Origin: Solidesulfovibrio carbinoliphilus subsp. oakridgensis
GTDB taxonomy: Bacteria > Desulfobacterota > Desulfovibrionia > Desulfovibrionales > Desulfovibrionaceae
Assembly (NCBI RefSeq): GCF_000177215.2
Contig: NZ_CM001368.1
Location: 2,555,001-2,619,000, forward strand
Length of the DNA: 64,000 nt
Reading direction: 5' to 3'
The position numbers and the translations under genes were made by a program. The notes below the pieces were generated by a model. It was not told the origin of the DNA. It saw only the letters and a list, made by a program, of their open reading frames with translations, and did not search any database. Shown here piece by piece: positions 18,281 to 28,825 of the stretch; within the stretch, counting starts at the first letter, position 1; the number at the start of each line of letters is the position of its first letter.

Positions 18281-19510
18281 TTACCGTTCGGTGCAGCTGA
18301 TGCAGGGGTCGATGGACAGCACGATGACCGGCACGTCAGCCAGCTCGCACCCCGGCAAGATGGCCAGAAGCGGCGGGATATTGGCGAATGTGGGGGTGCG
18401 GATGCGCACGCGCTCCATATTCTTCGAGCCGTTGCCCTTGATGTAGTACATAAGTTCGCCGCGCGGCTGTTCGACCCGGGTCACGGCCTCGCCATCCGGC
18501 TTGCCCTTGACCTTGGCGGCCACGAGGCCGGTCGGCAGGTCGAGGTTTGGCGGGGGCGCGGCAGTGATCTTGTGGTGCTTGTCGCGGTTGTAGGCCTGCA
18601 TGATGTCCCGGCGTTCGCCGGCAACGACGGGACGCGGCGTGTCGTCTTCCATGGCGCCCTCGACGTTGACCGAGGTTTCGCCGGCCGGCATGCGGGCGAT
18701 AGCCAGGCGGACGATGTCGATGGACTGGAGCGTCTCGCGGAAGCGGACGGCACAGCGGGCGTAGGAGTCGCCGCCGTATTCGACCACCGGCTCGAAGCCG
18801 AGTTCGTCAAAGGCGGCGTAGCCGGTCTGGCGGGCGTCCTGGGCCCAGCCCGAGCCGCGCAGCATGGGGCCGACCGCGCCGAGCTGGTAGGCCTTTTCCT
18901 TGGAAAGGACGCCGATGCCGACGGTGCGTTTTTTCACGGTGTAGTCATTGAGGATGGTGGTCTGGAGCTGCTTGATCTCCTTTTCGGACAGGGCCAGCTG
19001 CTGCTCGATCCACAGGCACTGTTCGGGGGAGAGGTCGCGGCGCACGCCGCCGATGACGTTGACCGAAACCACCACGCGGTTGCCGCAGGTGGCTTCCATG
19101 ATGTCCATGATGCGCTCGCGCACCCGCCAGAACTGCATGAAGAGGCTTTCGAAGCCGAAGGCATCGGCGAAAAGCCCGAGCCACAGCAGGTGGGAGTGCA
19201 TGCGGTGCAGCTCGCCCCAGATGGTGCGCAGGTACTTGGCCCGGCGGGGCACTTCGACGCCCATGATCTGCTCGACGCCCTCGCAGTAGCAAAGGGCGTG
19301 CAGGCACGAACAGATGCCGCAGACGCGCTCGACGATCTGGATCATCTGGTTGAAGTCGCGGATTTCGCACAGCCGTTCCAGGCCCCGGTGGACGTAGCCG
19401 AGGGTCGGCAGGGCCTCGATGACGGTCTCGTTCTCGATCGTAAGTTTCAGGTGCAGGGGTTCCGGCAAAACCGGATGCTGCGGACCGAAAGGCAGTATGG
19501 TACGGGCCAT
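18281..19510 (-). CDS. echE: Ech hydrogenase catalytic large subunit EchE
   Basis: A 409-residue group 4 NiFe hydrogenase large subunit related to NuoD. The active-site cysteines are present: RVCGICSCLH near residue 65 and DPCISC at the extreme C-terminus. Only three residues (TER) follow the last Cys, so, as known for Ech enzymes, there is little or no C-terminal extension to remove by a maturation protease. It catalyses H+ reduction or H2 oxidation coupled to ferredoxin. GAGGG precedes the ATG. Confidence 0.95.
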   Translation of the reverse strand: MARTILPFGPQHPVLPEPLHLKLTIENETVIEALPTLGYVHRGLERLCEIRDFNQMIQIVERVCGICSCLHALCYCEGVEQIMGVEVPRRAKYLRTIWGELHRMHSHLLWLGLFADAFGFESLFMQFWRVRERIMDIMEATCGNRVVVSVNVIGGVRRDLSPEQCLWIEQQLALSEKEIKQLQTTILNDYTVKKRTVGIGVLSKEKAYQLGAVGPMLRGSGWAQDARQTGYAAFDELGFEPVVEYGGDSYARCAVRFRETLQSIDIVRLAIARMPAGETSVNVEGAMEDDTPRPVVAGERRDIMQAYNRDKHHKITAAPPPNLDLPTGLVAAKVKGKPDGEAVTRVEQPRGELMYYIKGNGSKNMERVRIRTPTFANIPPLLAILPGCELADVPVIVLSIDPCISCTER

Positions 19511-19522
19511 AAGCTTCCCTCT

Positions 19523-19888
19523 TTAGGACTGTTTTTGAGCCACGCTGACCTTGCAGAACGGCATGGCGCGGACTTCTTCTTCAAGATAGAGGGCTCCGCC
19601 GAAATCGAGCACGATGTCGGAGAAGCAGATGCCGAACTGGTCGCGGATCTCGTTTTCCACGAGCAGGGCGGCGAAGTAGACCGGAGAGATGCTCGGGACC
19701 ACCGTATCCTTGGGGATGGTCAGGCGGTAATGCCGCATGACCAGGTCCTTGTCGTAATGGTAGAGCAGATCGAAGTTGTTGTCGGCGAGCTGCACGGCGG
19801 ACATGGTGACCAGCCGCCAGCCGTCGTCGAAGCATTCCTTGGCGACGTCCTGAACGGCGTCGAGGGAAAGGGGGATGGTTTCCAGCAC
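19523..19888 (-). CDS. echD: Ech hydrogenase subunit EchD
   Basis: A 121-residue NuoC-like (30-kDa) subunit. ENEIRDQFGICFSDIV matches the conserved NuoC block. It starts at GTG behind GAGG, 59 bp after echC. It has a structural role in the hydrophilic arm between EchC and EchE. It carries no cofactor motif, as expected. Confidence 0.9.
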   Translation of the reverse strand: MLETIPLSLDAVQDVAKECFDDGWRLVTMSAVQLADNNFDLLYHYDKDLVMRHYRLTIPKDTVVPSISPVYFAALLVENEIRDQFGICFSDIVLDFGGALYLEEEVRAMPFCKVSVAQKQS

Positions 19889-19947
19889 GGTTGTTCCTCG
19901 CTACGGGCTTGCGCCCGTTTGGATCTTGTCGTTTCCGCAGGGCCGCT

Positions 19948-20391
19948 CTAGGCGGTCATGCCGAGCAGGCCCTTGACCTTTTCCAGGGCCGCCACCACGC
20001 CGTCGATGATGGCTTCGGGCCGGGCCGGGCAGCCGGGCACGTAGACATCGACCGGGATGACCTTGTCCACGCCGCCGACCACGTTGTAGGCCTCGCGGAA
20101 GACGCCGCCGGTGCAGCCGCAGGCGCCGATGGCGATGACGGCCTTGGGTCCGGGCATCTGGTCGTAGATGTTTTTGAGCACATGCTTGTTGCGGTGGTTG
20201 ACGGTGCCGGTGACGAGGAGCACGTCGGCGTGCTTGGGGTTGCCGACGTTGATGATGCCGAAGCGTTCGATATCGTACAGGGGCGTCAGGCAGGCCAGCA
20301 CCTCGATGTCGCAGCCGTTGCAGCTGCCGCAGTCGAAGTGGACCACCCACGGGGACTTGATGCGTCCTTGATTGATCATGTTGCCTAACAT
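19948..20391 (-). CDS. echC: Ech hydrogenase small subunit EchC
   Basis: A 147-residue NuoB-like subunit binding the proximal [4Fe-4S] cluster, with ligands in CGSCNGCD near residue 21, GACGCTGGVF near 93 and VPGCPARPE near 122. It transfers electrons from EchF to the NiFe site of EchE. Length and motif order are normal. Confidence 0.94.
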   Translation of the reverse strand: MLGNMINQGRIKSPWVVHFDCGSCNGCDIEVLACLTPLYDIERFGIINVGNPKHADVLLVTGTVNHRNKHVLKNIYDQMPGPKAVIAIGACGCTGGVFREAYNVVGGVDKVIPVDVYVPGCPARPEAIIDGVVAALEKVKGLLGMTA

Positions 20392-20419
20392 GGGTGCGCT
20401 CTCTTTGGCTTAAAGGTCG

Positions 20420-21271
20420 TTATTGGGCATAGAGCCAGATCATGTTGACGACGGTCAGGGCCACGCCCATGCCCACGGCGGACTTGAGCATGAAGTGCCA
20501 GGTCAGGCGTGCCGTGACGTTGTCGATGATGATCTCGGCCAGGTAGGTCAGCGCCACCAGGACGACCATGCCAACGACGCTCGTGGACCAGAACAGGGCG
20601 CACAGGCCAAGGACCAGGATCACCTCGTACCAGTGGGCGATCTCGATCATGGCCAGGAAGGGGCCGGAGTATTCGGTGTAGACGCCGCGCACCAGCTCCT
20701 GGTGGGCGTGGTGGCAGGCCGAGATGTCAAACGGCGACTTGCGCAGCTTGATGGTCAGCGCGTAGCCGAGCACGATGAACATGAGCGGGATGTCGTAGAG
20801 GAGCGGCCGGGACAGCTCGAAGACCGCGCTCACCTTGAAGCTGCCGGTGACCATGGCGATGGCCGCGAAGACGAGGATCAGAAGCGGCTCGTAGGCCAGC
20901 ATCTGCAGGAGTTCGCGCTGCCCGCCGATCTGGCTGTAGGGCGACGGCGAGGCCAGGGCGCCCATGACCAGGAAGACCGCGCCGACGGTGAGGACAAAGA
21001 AGATCAGCAGCAGGTCCGAGCCGATGAAGAGCAGGACCACGGACAGGGCGGCGGCCACCACGTAGACGTAGGCGCAGATGGCCTGCCAGGTGTTGGTGAC
21101 CATGGGCTCCTTGCCGAGGAGCTTTAAGACGTCATAGAGGGGCTGCAGGATCGGCGGTCCGACCCGGGACTGCAGCCAGGCGGTGATCCGGCGATCCACG
21201 CCGGTGATGAGGGCTCCGAGGACCGGAGCCAGGATCAGGGCCACGATGGCGAGCAGGATTTTGATAATCAC
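20420..21271 (-). CDS. echB: Ech hydrogenase membrane subunit EchB
   Basis: A 283-residue NuoH-like membrane protein with about eight hydrophobic helices. Typical NuoH blocks are SRVGPPILQPLYDVLKLL and a conserved loop with SPFDISACHHAHQELVRG. It starts at GTG, which overlaps the TGA of echA (GTGA), so translation is coupled. It links the soluble arm to the ion-translocating EchA. Confidence 0.92.
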   Translation of the reverse strand: MIIKILLAIVALILAPVLGALITGVDRRITAWLQSRVGPPILQPLYDVLKLLGKEPMVTNTWQAICAYVYVVAAALSVVLLFIGSDLLLIFFVLTVGAVFLVMGALASPSPYSQIGGQRELLQMLAYEPLLILVFAAIAMVTGSFKVSAVFELSRPLLYDIPLMFIVLGYALTIKLRKSPFDISACHHAHQELVRGVYTEYSGPFLAMIEIAHWYEVILVLGLCALFWSTSVVGMVVLVALTYLAEIIIDNVTARLTWHFMLKSAVGMGVALTVVNMIWLYAQ

Positions 21272-23187
21272 AGGGCGCCTCCGAAGAGCATGATCACGAG
21301 AACGGCAAGCGCGATGGCGTTGATCCACTTCGACAACATGGCTTCGCCGAAGAACTGCTCAAGGTAGTAGTTGCCGGACGCCGCGGCCACGTGCATGCCG
21401 AGCGGTCCGAGGAAGCCGGGCTTGCCGCCCACGGTCTGCTGTTCGCCGCACATGTACGGGTCCGCGATCTGGGCGGCCGTCACCTTCCGCGACTGCTTGA
21501 TGGCGAAGTAGAGGCCAAGGCCGAGCAGGAGAAAGAGCGGGTAGATGATGAAGACGCCGGTGGACGACTCGAAGTTGCCAAGGCTCACGGTGTAGGCCGT
21601 GGTCTTGTAGTACATGGCCACGACCGGGGCCACCAGGCCGTTGTAGACAAAGGGCGACAGGAAGCTGACCACCACGGCCAGGCCGGCCAGGACCACCAGC
21701 GGGAAGCGCACCGTCGAGGCCTGGGTCTCGGGCTTGATCTTGCCAAAGGGCGTGGCCAGGAGGATGCCGGCCCAGCGGCACCAGAAGAGCACGGTCAGGC
21801 CCGAACCGAGGGCCAGCATGACCATGACCAGGAACTGGCCGTTGGCGGATTCGATGGCCATCCACTTGGCCATGAGCATGCCGAAAGGCGGCAGCATCAT
21901 GGTCACGACGCCGATGACGGTAATGAGCGCCGTGCGGGGCATGACGGCCCACAAGCCGCGCATGTCCTCGATGTCGCGCGAGCCGATCTTCTGCTCGATG
22001 GCGCCCACGCACAGGAAGAGCAATGCCTTGGAGATGGCGTGGAACAGGATCAGCAGGATGGCCGCGGTGATGGCGGCCGGGGTGTTGATGCCGGCGCAGG
22101 CGATAATGAGGGCCAGGTTGGAGATGGTGGAATAGGCCAGGATCTTCTTGCCGTTGGACTGGCCGGCGGCCAGGGCGGCCGTGGCCAGGAAGACGAAGGC
22201 CCCAAAGAGCGCGATGAAGTTGGACAGGTACGTTCCGGCGTAGATCGGGGCCAGGCGCACGATGATGTAGACGCCGGCCTTGACCATGGTCGAGGAGTGG
22301 AGCAGGGCCGAAACCGGGGTGGGCGCGACCATGGCCCCGGTCAGCCAGCTCTGGAACGGGGCCTGGGCGGCCTTGGTCATGCCGGCGAAGACCAAGAGGA
22401 ACATGGGGATGAGGATGGCCCCGCCGGCCACGGCCATCTCCGGCCCCTTGGCCAGGATGTCCTGGAGGGACAGGGTGCCGGCCGTTTTCTGCAGGATGAT
22501 CAGGCCAAAGAGGAAGGCCGTGCCGCCAAGGACGTTCATCCACAGGGCGCGCTCGGCGTTCTTGCGGGCGATCTCGGTGTCGTCATGGCCGATCAGCATG
22601 AACGAGCACAGGGTGGTGCACTCCCAGAAAAAGTACATCCACAGGAGGTTGTTGGCCAGAACCAGGCCGTTCATGGCCCCGAGGAAGAGCACGATGAAGA
22701 AGAAGAACCGGGGCTGCCTGGATTTGGGCAGGTGCAGATGCTCCTCGTGCTCCTTCATGTAGCCGATGCCGTAGACGGCGATCAGCGAACCCACGATGGA
22801 GATGATGAGCACCATGATGAGGCTCAGGTCGTCGGCGAAGAAGGCGGGCGTGGCCCCATGGTCGTGAACCATGAAGAAGTCGAGCCAGACCAGACCGAGG
22901 ATTTGGGCGGCGGTCAGCCAGATGATGATCTGGTTTTTTCGTTTGAAACCTACCGCCAGGACCACAAACAGTATGACGAAGTCGCCAAGGGTGACGAGCG
23001 TATCATACAGTGGGGCCGGCGACAGGATGAACGCTCCGCCGCGGAGCATGGCCAGTGATGCGAGGGCAAGCACCCCCGCCGTGGCCACCAGGATGACCTT
23101 GCGCACGTTTTGCTCACGCAAAACGAGCAACACGGCTGCAACCAGGAATGGCAGCAGCACCGTCGCAAAGACCAACGTGTCGAGCAT
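21268..23187 (-). CDS. echA: Ech hydrogenase antiporter-like subunit EchA
   Basis: A 639-residue NuoL/Mrp-type membrane subunit with 14 or more helices. Key proton-path blocks are visible: FFWECTTLCSF with its Glu near residue 145, GMTKAAQAPFQSWLTGAM with the Lys near 230, and LFHAISKALLFLCVG with His/Lys near 320. It pumps H+ or Na+ driven by electron flow. The start MLDTLVFATVLLP is selected because GAGGTG lies upstream. It is the first gene of echABCDEF. Confidence 0.94.
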   Translation of the reverse strand: MLDTLVFATVLLPFLVAAVLLVLREQNVRKVILVATAGVLALASLAMLRGGAFILSPAPLYDTLVTLGDFVILFVVLAVGFKRKNQIIIWLTAAQILGLVWLDFFMVHDHGATPAFFADDLSLIMVLIISIVGSLIAVYGIGYMKEHEEHLHLPKSRQPRFFFFIVLFLGAMNGLVLANNLLWMYFFWECTTLCSFMLIGHDDTEIARKNAERALWMNVLGGTAFLFGLIILQKTAGTLSLQDILAKGPEMAVAGGAILIPMFLLVFAGMTKAAQAPFQSWLTGAMVAPTPVSALLHSSTMVKAGVYIIVRLAPIYAGTYLSNFIALFGAFVFLATAALAAGQSNGKKILAYSTISNLALIIACAGINTPAAITAAILLILFHAISKALLFLCVGAIEQKIGSRDIEDMRGLWAVMPRTALITVIGVVTMMLPPFGMLMAKWMAIESANGQFLVMVMLALGSGLTVLFWCRWAGILLATPFGKIKPETQASTVRFPLVVLAGLAVVVSFLSPFVYNGLVAPVVAMYYKTTAYTVSLGNFESSTGVFIIYPLFLLLGLGLYFAIKQSRKVTAAQIADPYMCGEQQTVGGKPGFLGPLGMHVAAASGNYYLEQFFGEAMLSKWINAIALAVLVIMLFGGAL

Positions 23188-23288
23188 AGGCACCTCGGAA
23201 AAAAGTTTAGGGACCGCCATGGACACACGCCCTGCCCCCGCCGCGGGACAGAGCAATCCACGAGCAATGCGGCCGCATGCTTTGGAAA

Positions 23289-23317
23289 ACCCTAGGCCCC
23301 ATGGGGGAGAGCGTCAA
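23289..23317 (-). promoter_or_regulatory. candidate promoter of the ech operon
   Basis: TTGACG, 17 bp, TAGGGT on the minus strand, about 100 bp upstream of echA. The spacer contains CCCCCATGGGG, a self-complementary 11-mer that could be an operator. Confidence 0.5.
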
Positions 23318-23529
23318 GTTTAGGCGTCTTATAAGAAATTGCCACCCTGTGCAATAGCGTGATTCCTTTCACAAGGGTCCCTCTTCAGGCAAAAAACGCC
23401 CTCCGGCACCCGCCCCGCCTGACTCTCGTGGGCCTACGACAGTCACTCTTCAAAAAAATATCGTGATTTCAAACTATTACCTTCAGGAAACTTTTTGGTG
23501 CCAAGAACGTTTTTTTTGGGCCGACCCCC

Positions 23530-23557
23530 TTGCCTTTCATGGCGATGTGGTTAGATA
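23530..23557 (+). promoter_or_regulatory. groESL promoter
   Basis: TTGCCT, 16 bp, TAGATA immediately upstream of the CIRCE operator, so the transcript would start inside or next to the operator, the usual HrcA arrangement. Confidence 0.55.
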
Positions 23558-23572
23558 CATTTCCGCCCGCCG

Positions 23573-23599
23573 CTAGCACTCCTCGCTTGCGAGTGCCAG
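23573..23599 (+). promoter_or_regulatory. CIRCE operator (HrcA-binding site)
   Basis: CTAGCACTC, nine-base spacer, GAGTGCCAG; this is the CIRCE inverted repeat with one change from consensus in each outer position, extended by CCGCCG/CGGCGG flanks. It lies 40 bp before groES. HrcA repression of groESL is inferred from the site. Confidence 0.92.
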
Positions 23600-23639
23600 C
23601 GGCGGGCCATTCCCCCCAAATATCCATGGAGGCAACCGT

Positions 23640-23930
23640 ATGAAGCTCAAACCCTTAGGCGATCGCGTGCTCGTGAAACGGCTGGAACAGGAGGAAGTCA
23701 CGAAGGGTGGCATCATCATCCCCGACTCCGCCAAGGAAAAGCCCATGAAGGGCGAGGTCATCGCCGCCGGCCCGGGCAAGATCGGCGACGACGGCAAGCA
23801 CGTGCAGATGCACGTGGAAAAGGGCGACCTGGTCCTTTTCAACAAGTACGCCGGCACCGAAATCAAGGTCGATGAGGATGATTTCCTCGTGATGCGCGAG
23901 GATGACATCCTGGCCATCATCGAAGCCTAA
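23640..23930 (+). CDS. groES: co-chaperonin GroES
   Basis: A 96-residue heptameric lid of the chaperonin. It begins [14 protein letters not shown] and has the mobile loop ([17 protein letters not shown]), [10 protein letters not shown] and the terminal [13 protein letters not shown] precedes the ATG. It is the first gene of the operon, 46 bp before groEL, behind a CIRCE element. Confidence 0.98.
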   Translation: MKLKPLGDRVLVKRLEQEEVTKGGIIIPDSAKEKPMKGEVIAAGPGKIGDDGKHVQMHVEKGDLVLFNKYAGTEIKVDEDDFLVMREDDILAIIEA

Positions 23931-23976
23931 GGCCCTCCCCATTCCCCACTGAATCATTAGACAAGGAGAAACATAC

Positions 23977-25626
<1,650 letters not shown>

Positions 25627-25656
25627 ACGCCCTTTGCTTCACGTTACCGCCTTCAG

Positions 25657-25690
25657 GGCGGCCGGACGAAAGTCCGGCCGCCTTTTTTTT
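25657..25690 (+). terminator. Rho-independent terminator of groESL
   Basis: An 11-bp perfect stem GGCGGCCGGAC / GTCCGGCCGCC with a GAAA tetraloop, followed by eight T. Confidence 0.93.
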
Positions 25691-25697
25691 GGGAAAA

Positions 25698-25743
25698 GAT
25701 GCCTCCGGCGGCCGGGAGGGGGTCACCCCCTCCCGGACCCACC
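25698..25743 (+). repeat. modular palindromic intergenic repeat, copy 10
   Basis: GATGCCTCCGGCGGCCGG, then GGAGGGGGTCACCCCCTCC and GGACCCACCC. The core is the same as copy 6 downstream of purA. Confidence 0.85.
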
Positions 25744-25751
25744 CGCCCCGG

Positions 25752-25798
25752 GAAACGACGAAGGGCGGTCCCATACTGGGACCGCCCTTCGTCGTTTC
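25752..25798. repeat. 47-bp perfect inverted repeat
   Basis: Arms of 22 bp (25752-25773 and 25777-25798) separated by TAC are perfectly complementary. It lies between groEL (plus strand) and the aminotransferase (minus strand), so it could end transcription from both sides, but no T-run follows on either strand. Confidence 0.8.
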
Positions 25799-25801
25799 GC
25801 G

Positions 25802-25890
25802 CCCCCTTTCGGGGGGGCCGGGGGGGATGATCCCCCCCGGCGGAGAGGTCCAGGAGAGGCAGAGCCTCTCCTGGCCGCCCGAGGCATCTT
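25802..25890 (+). repeat. modular palindromic intergenic repeat, copy 11
   Basis: G-run/GATGAT/C-run palindrome, then GGCGGAGAGGTCCAGGAGAGGCAGAGCCTCTCCTGG and a GAGGCATC end. The GGAGAGGCAGAGCCTCTCC palindrome recurs in inverted order in copy 14. Confidence 0.83.
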
Positions 25891-25905
25891 CCTTCCGTTC
25901 CTCTC

Positions 25906-27051
25906 CTACCGGCAGTGCTCGCTCATATACCGGCCGAGGCGCTCCAGGCCTTCCTCGATGTTCTCCAGGGAATTGGCGTAGGAAAAGCGCAGGTGCCCTT
26001 CCCCGCCCGGGCCGAAGTCGATGCCGGGCGTGACGCCGACATGGGCCTTCTCCAGGATGTCGTAGGCCAGCGCCAGGGAATCCGGGTGCAGGTGGTCGGC
26101 CCGCACGAACACGTAAAAGGCGCCCGTCGGCTCCACGCGGGGAGAAAGGCCGAGCTTTCTAAGCCCCGCCAGGAGAACCTTGCGCCGCTGGTCGTAGGTC
26201 CGGCGCATGGCTTCGGCCGCGGCCAGGCCGTCGGGCGAAAGCGCGGCCAGACCGGCCCACTGGGCCACGGACGAGGCGCAGATGAAAAGGTTTTGCTGGA
26301 GCTTTTGCAGGATCGGCATCATTCCGCGCGGGGCGATCAGGTAGCCGAGGCGCAGGCCGGTCATGGCGAAGCGCTTGGAGAAGCCGTTCAAGACGATGGC
26401 GTCGTCGGAGAATTCCAGGGCGCACCGGGCCGGTTCGCCGTAGGTCAGGCCGTGGTAGATCTCGTCGGAAATGACGGGCACGCCCATGGCGCAGGCCGCA
26501 TCCAGGGCCTCGGGGGAAATGAGCGTCCCGGTCGGGTTGGCCGGGGAATTGATGAGAATGCCGGCGGTCAGTTCGCTGACGTTCTCGCCGATCAGGTCCG
26601 GCGTGAACTGGAACCCGTCCTCCTCGGCCACAGGCACGTAGTGCGGGGTCAGGTTGGTGAAGCGCAGGAAGTTGGGGTAGCAGGCATAGGCCGGGTCGGT
26701 GAGGAGGATGTGGCGGCCGGGCCGGGCCAGGACGCCGAAGGCGAGCAGCATGGCCGGCGAGGTCCCGCCCGTGACCAGCACCCGGTCCGGCGAGACCGAC
26801 ACGCCGTATTCCCGGCCGTGCAGTTCGCAGATGGCCTCGCGCAGGGCCGGAATGCCAAGGCTGTGGGTGTAGTGGGTTTGGCCCTCGTCCACGGCCTTCT
26901 TGGCGGCCTCTTTCACGCAGTCCGGGATGTCGCAGTCCGGCTCCCCGATCTCCAGGTGGATGACCCGGTGGCCGGCGGCCTCGATCTTGTGGGCCTTTTC
27001 CAGAATGTCCATGACGAGAAACGACGTGATGTCCTTGCAGGCGGGATTCAT
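25906..27051 (-). CDS. class I/II pyridoxal-phosphate aminotransferase
   Basis: A 381-residue fold type I aminotransferase of the aspartate/aromatic family. Seen are HLEIGEPDCDIP, THYTHSLGIPALREAI, NSPANPTGT (substrate carboxylate region), SDEIYHGLTYGE with the PLP-binding Asp/Tyr, LNGFSKRFAMTGLRLGY with the Schiff-base Lys, and a C-terminal Arg in HLRFSYANS. The length is normal. Substrate specificity (aspartate, alanine, aromatic or LL-DAP-like) cannot be settled by eye. Confidence 0.9.
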   Translation of the reverse strand: MNPACKDITSFLVMDILEKAHKIEAAGHRVIHLEIGEPDCDIPDCVKEAAKKAVDEGQTHYTHSLGIPALREAICELHGREYGVSVSPDRVLVTGGTSPAMLLAFGVLARPGRHILLTDPAYACYPNFLRFTNLTPHYVPVAEEDGFQFTPDLIGENVSELTAGILINSPANPTGTLISPEALDAACAMGVPVISDEIYHGLTYGEPARCALEFSDDAIVLNGFSKRFAMTGLRLGYLIAPRGMMPILQKLQQNLFICASSVAQWAGLAALSPDGLAAAEAMRRTYDQRRKVLLAGLRKLGLSPRVEPTGAFYVFVRADHLHPDSLALAYDILEKAHVGVTPGIDFGPGGEGHLRFSYANSLENIEEGLERLGRYMSEHCR

Positions 27052-27187
27052 GGCGGTTGTCCGATTGGTTTTGCGAAGGATGGGCGCGGCCCGGGCCGCG
27101 CGGGAATGGCGGATGTCCGGCCCCGGCCCCGGCTTCGCTGCAAGGACCGGGGCCGGGACCGAAGCCCCGTCTGTTTGCGCCGTGCGG

Positions 27188-28648
27188 TCAGGCGGCGTCG
27201 TCGGCCGGAGGCTGGCACATGCCCGAGGGGTGGGCGTACCGGTCGTTTAGGGACTGGATGTATTTCTCGCTGTCCGCGATGACGGAGCCGAGCATCCGCC
27301 GGGCCTTCTGGCCCCAGCCGGCCGGCTCCAGGCGAAAGATCGAGCGCCAGAAGACCGTATTCTTGGCAAAGGCCCGCAGGAGCCCCTCGCGGACCGGGCC
27401 GTGGGGATAGCTCTTTTCCACCAGCCGGGCCACGGCCGCGGCCGACCACTTGCGGGCGAGCAGATGGAGCCAGAGGCAGCCGCCGAGGCACAGGGCCACA
27501 AACGGGATCCAGCGCCAGGATTCGTCGAAAACCCAGCCCAGCCAGGCCGGCACCAGGCCGGTCGAAAAGGGGTGGCCGGTCAGGATGTAGAGGGCGGCCA
27601 GGACCAGGGCGACCAGCCCGAAAAGCATGCCGTCGCGCTTGAGCACCCCGGCCCGCCAGCGCAGGAAAAGCCCCCGCAACTCCGGCACCCGCACGTCCTC
27701 GACCTCGCGGGCCAGCTTTTCCAGGTCCCCGACGATGCGGTAGGCCCGCTCCACCCGGACGTGGTTCATGCGGTTGTGGATGGCGGCCATGTCCGCGTCG
27801 CGCTTGGCCTCGAACCGCAGGCGCAGGGCCTCGTCGGCGATGGGCAGGGCGGCCGAGGGCGAATAGATGCGGTAGAACTTGCCGGCGGTTAGCCCCTGCT
27901 GGGCCAGGGCCCGCTGCCAGGCGCCGACCACCTCTTCCGGGTTGTCCTCCCGGGCGGCGATGTCCATCTGGTTCAGGATGTAGATGAACTTGTTCGAATC
28001 GCGGCGGTTGATGGTGGCCGCGACCAGGTGGGTCAGCGTGTCGCGCATGGCCCCGGGTTCGGGGCGGCGGGCGTCAAAGAGGACCAGCACCAGGTCCGAG
28101 AGGTCCATGATGTGGTTGGTGATGCGCAAGGTCGAGGTCCGCTGGGCGTCGGCGTCGAAGCCCGGGGAGTCGATGAGAATAAGGCCCCGCAGCTTGTCGC
28201 TCGGACTGGTCTTGAGACGAATGTAGGAATCGATGCGCCCGCCCTCGCCCGGCTCCACCTTTTCGAGCTCCTCGCTCATCTTGTAAAAGGGAAAGCGCAG
28301 GTCGGCGTTGAGCGCCGTGCCCGGCAGGACCCGGGATTCGCCGGCCGCGTTGTAGCAGATGACCGTGAACTTGTCGTCCACGGCATGGGAGCCGGTCTGC
28401 TGCACGGGCGTGCCCAGATAGTAGTTGATGAACGTGGATTTGCCGGCGGAAAACGGGCCCAGGATGGAAATGAGCGGCCACCAGGCGATCTGGGAGATGG
28501 TGGACTGGTCAGAAGCCAAAAGCCCAAGGCCTCGACAGACGGTGTCGAGCTTTTTGAAACTCCCCACCGCATCGACCAGAAGCGGGTTTTCCAGTTGCAG
28601 ATGCTCTTTGAGGCTGGCCAGCCTGTCGCTCAGTCTGCCGTCTTCCAT
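27188..28648 (-). CDS. EHD/dynamin-like membrane GTPase
   Basis: A 486-residue protein. The N-terminal GTPase has G1 GPFSAGKST near residue 64, a switch/G3 LIDSPGFD near 158 and G4 NQMD near 226; the segment FINYYLG after G1 resembles EHD ATPases/dynamins. Residues 250-325 are helical. Two hydrophobic segments (about 345-365 and 385-405) anchor it to the membrane, and the C-terminal region is basic and helical. Bacterial relatives remodel membranes or link cytosolic GTP hydrolysis to envelope stress. It is divergent from the gene at 28826. Confidence 0.82.
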   Translation of the reverse strand: MEDGRLSDRLASLKEHLQLENPLLVDAVGSFKKLDTVCRGLGLLASDQSTISQIAWWPLISILGPFSAGKSTFINYYLGTPVQQTGSHAVDDKFTVICYNAAGESRVLPGTALNADLRFPFYKMSEELEKVEPGEGGRIDSYIRLKTSPSDKLRGLILIDSPGFDADAQRTSTLRITNHIMDLSDLVLVLFDARRPEPGAMRDTLTHLVAATINRRDSNKFIYILNQMDIAAREDNPEEVVGAWQRALAQQGLTAGKFYRIYSPSAALPIADEALRLRFEAKRDADMAAIHNRMNHVRVERAYRIVGDLEKLAREVEDVRVPELRGLFLRWRAGVLKRDGMLFGLVALVLAALYILTGHPFSTGLVPAWLGWVFDESWRWIPFVALCLGGCLWLHLLARKWSAAAVARLVEKSYPHGPVREGLLRAFAKNTVFWRSIFRLEPAGWGQKARRMLGSVIADSEKYIQSLNDRYAHPSGMCQPPADDAA

Positions 28649-28825
28649 GCGTCCCCCTGCCCGTGAAGAATGTCCCTATCTATCGAAGAACGCGACATTC
28701 GTCGAGATGGGACCGCCCTGGCGGCCCGCCTTCGGAAGGGCGGCGGGAAAATTCTTGCCCCGGCCCGGCCCTTGCCGCTATCCCGGACAGGCCCGGCCCG
28801 CAGCGGCCCCCAAGGAGGCTTGGCC

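Noticed and set aside
23320-23360. Sigma-54 promoter for the ech operon (TGGCAATTTCTTATA)
   Set aside because: Has TGGCA but no correctly spaced TTGC at -12; a sigma-70-type match lies closer to echA.
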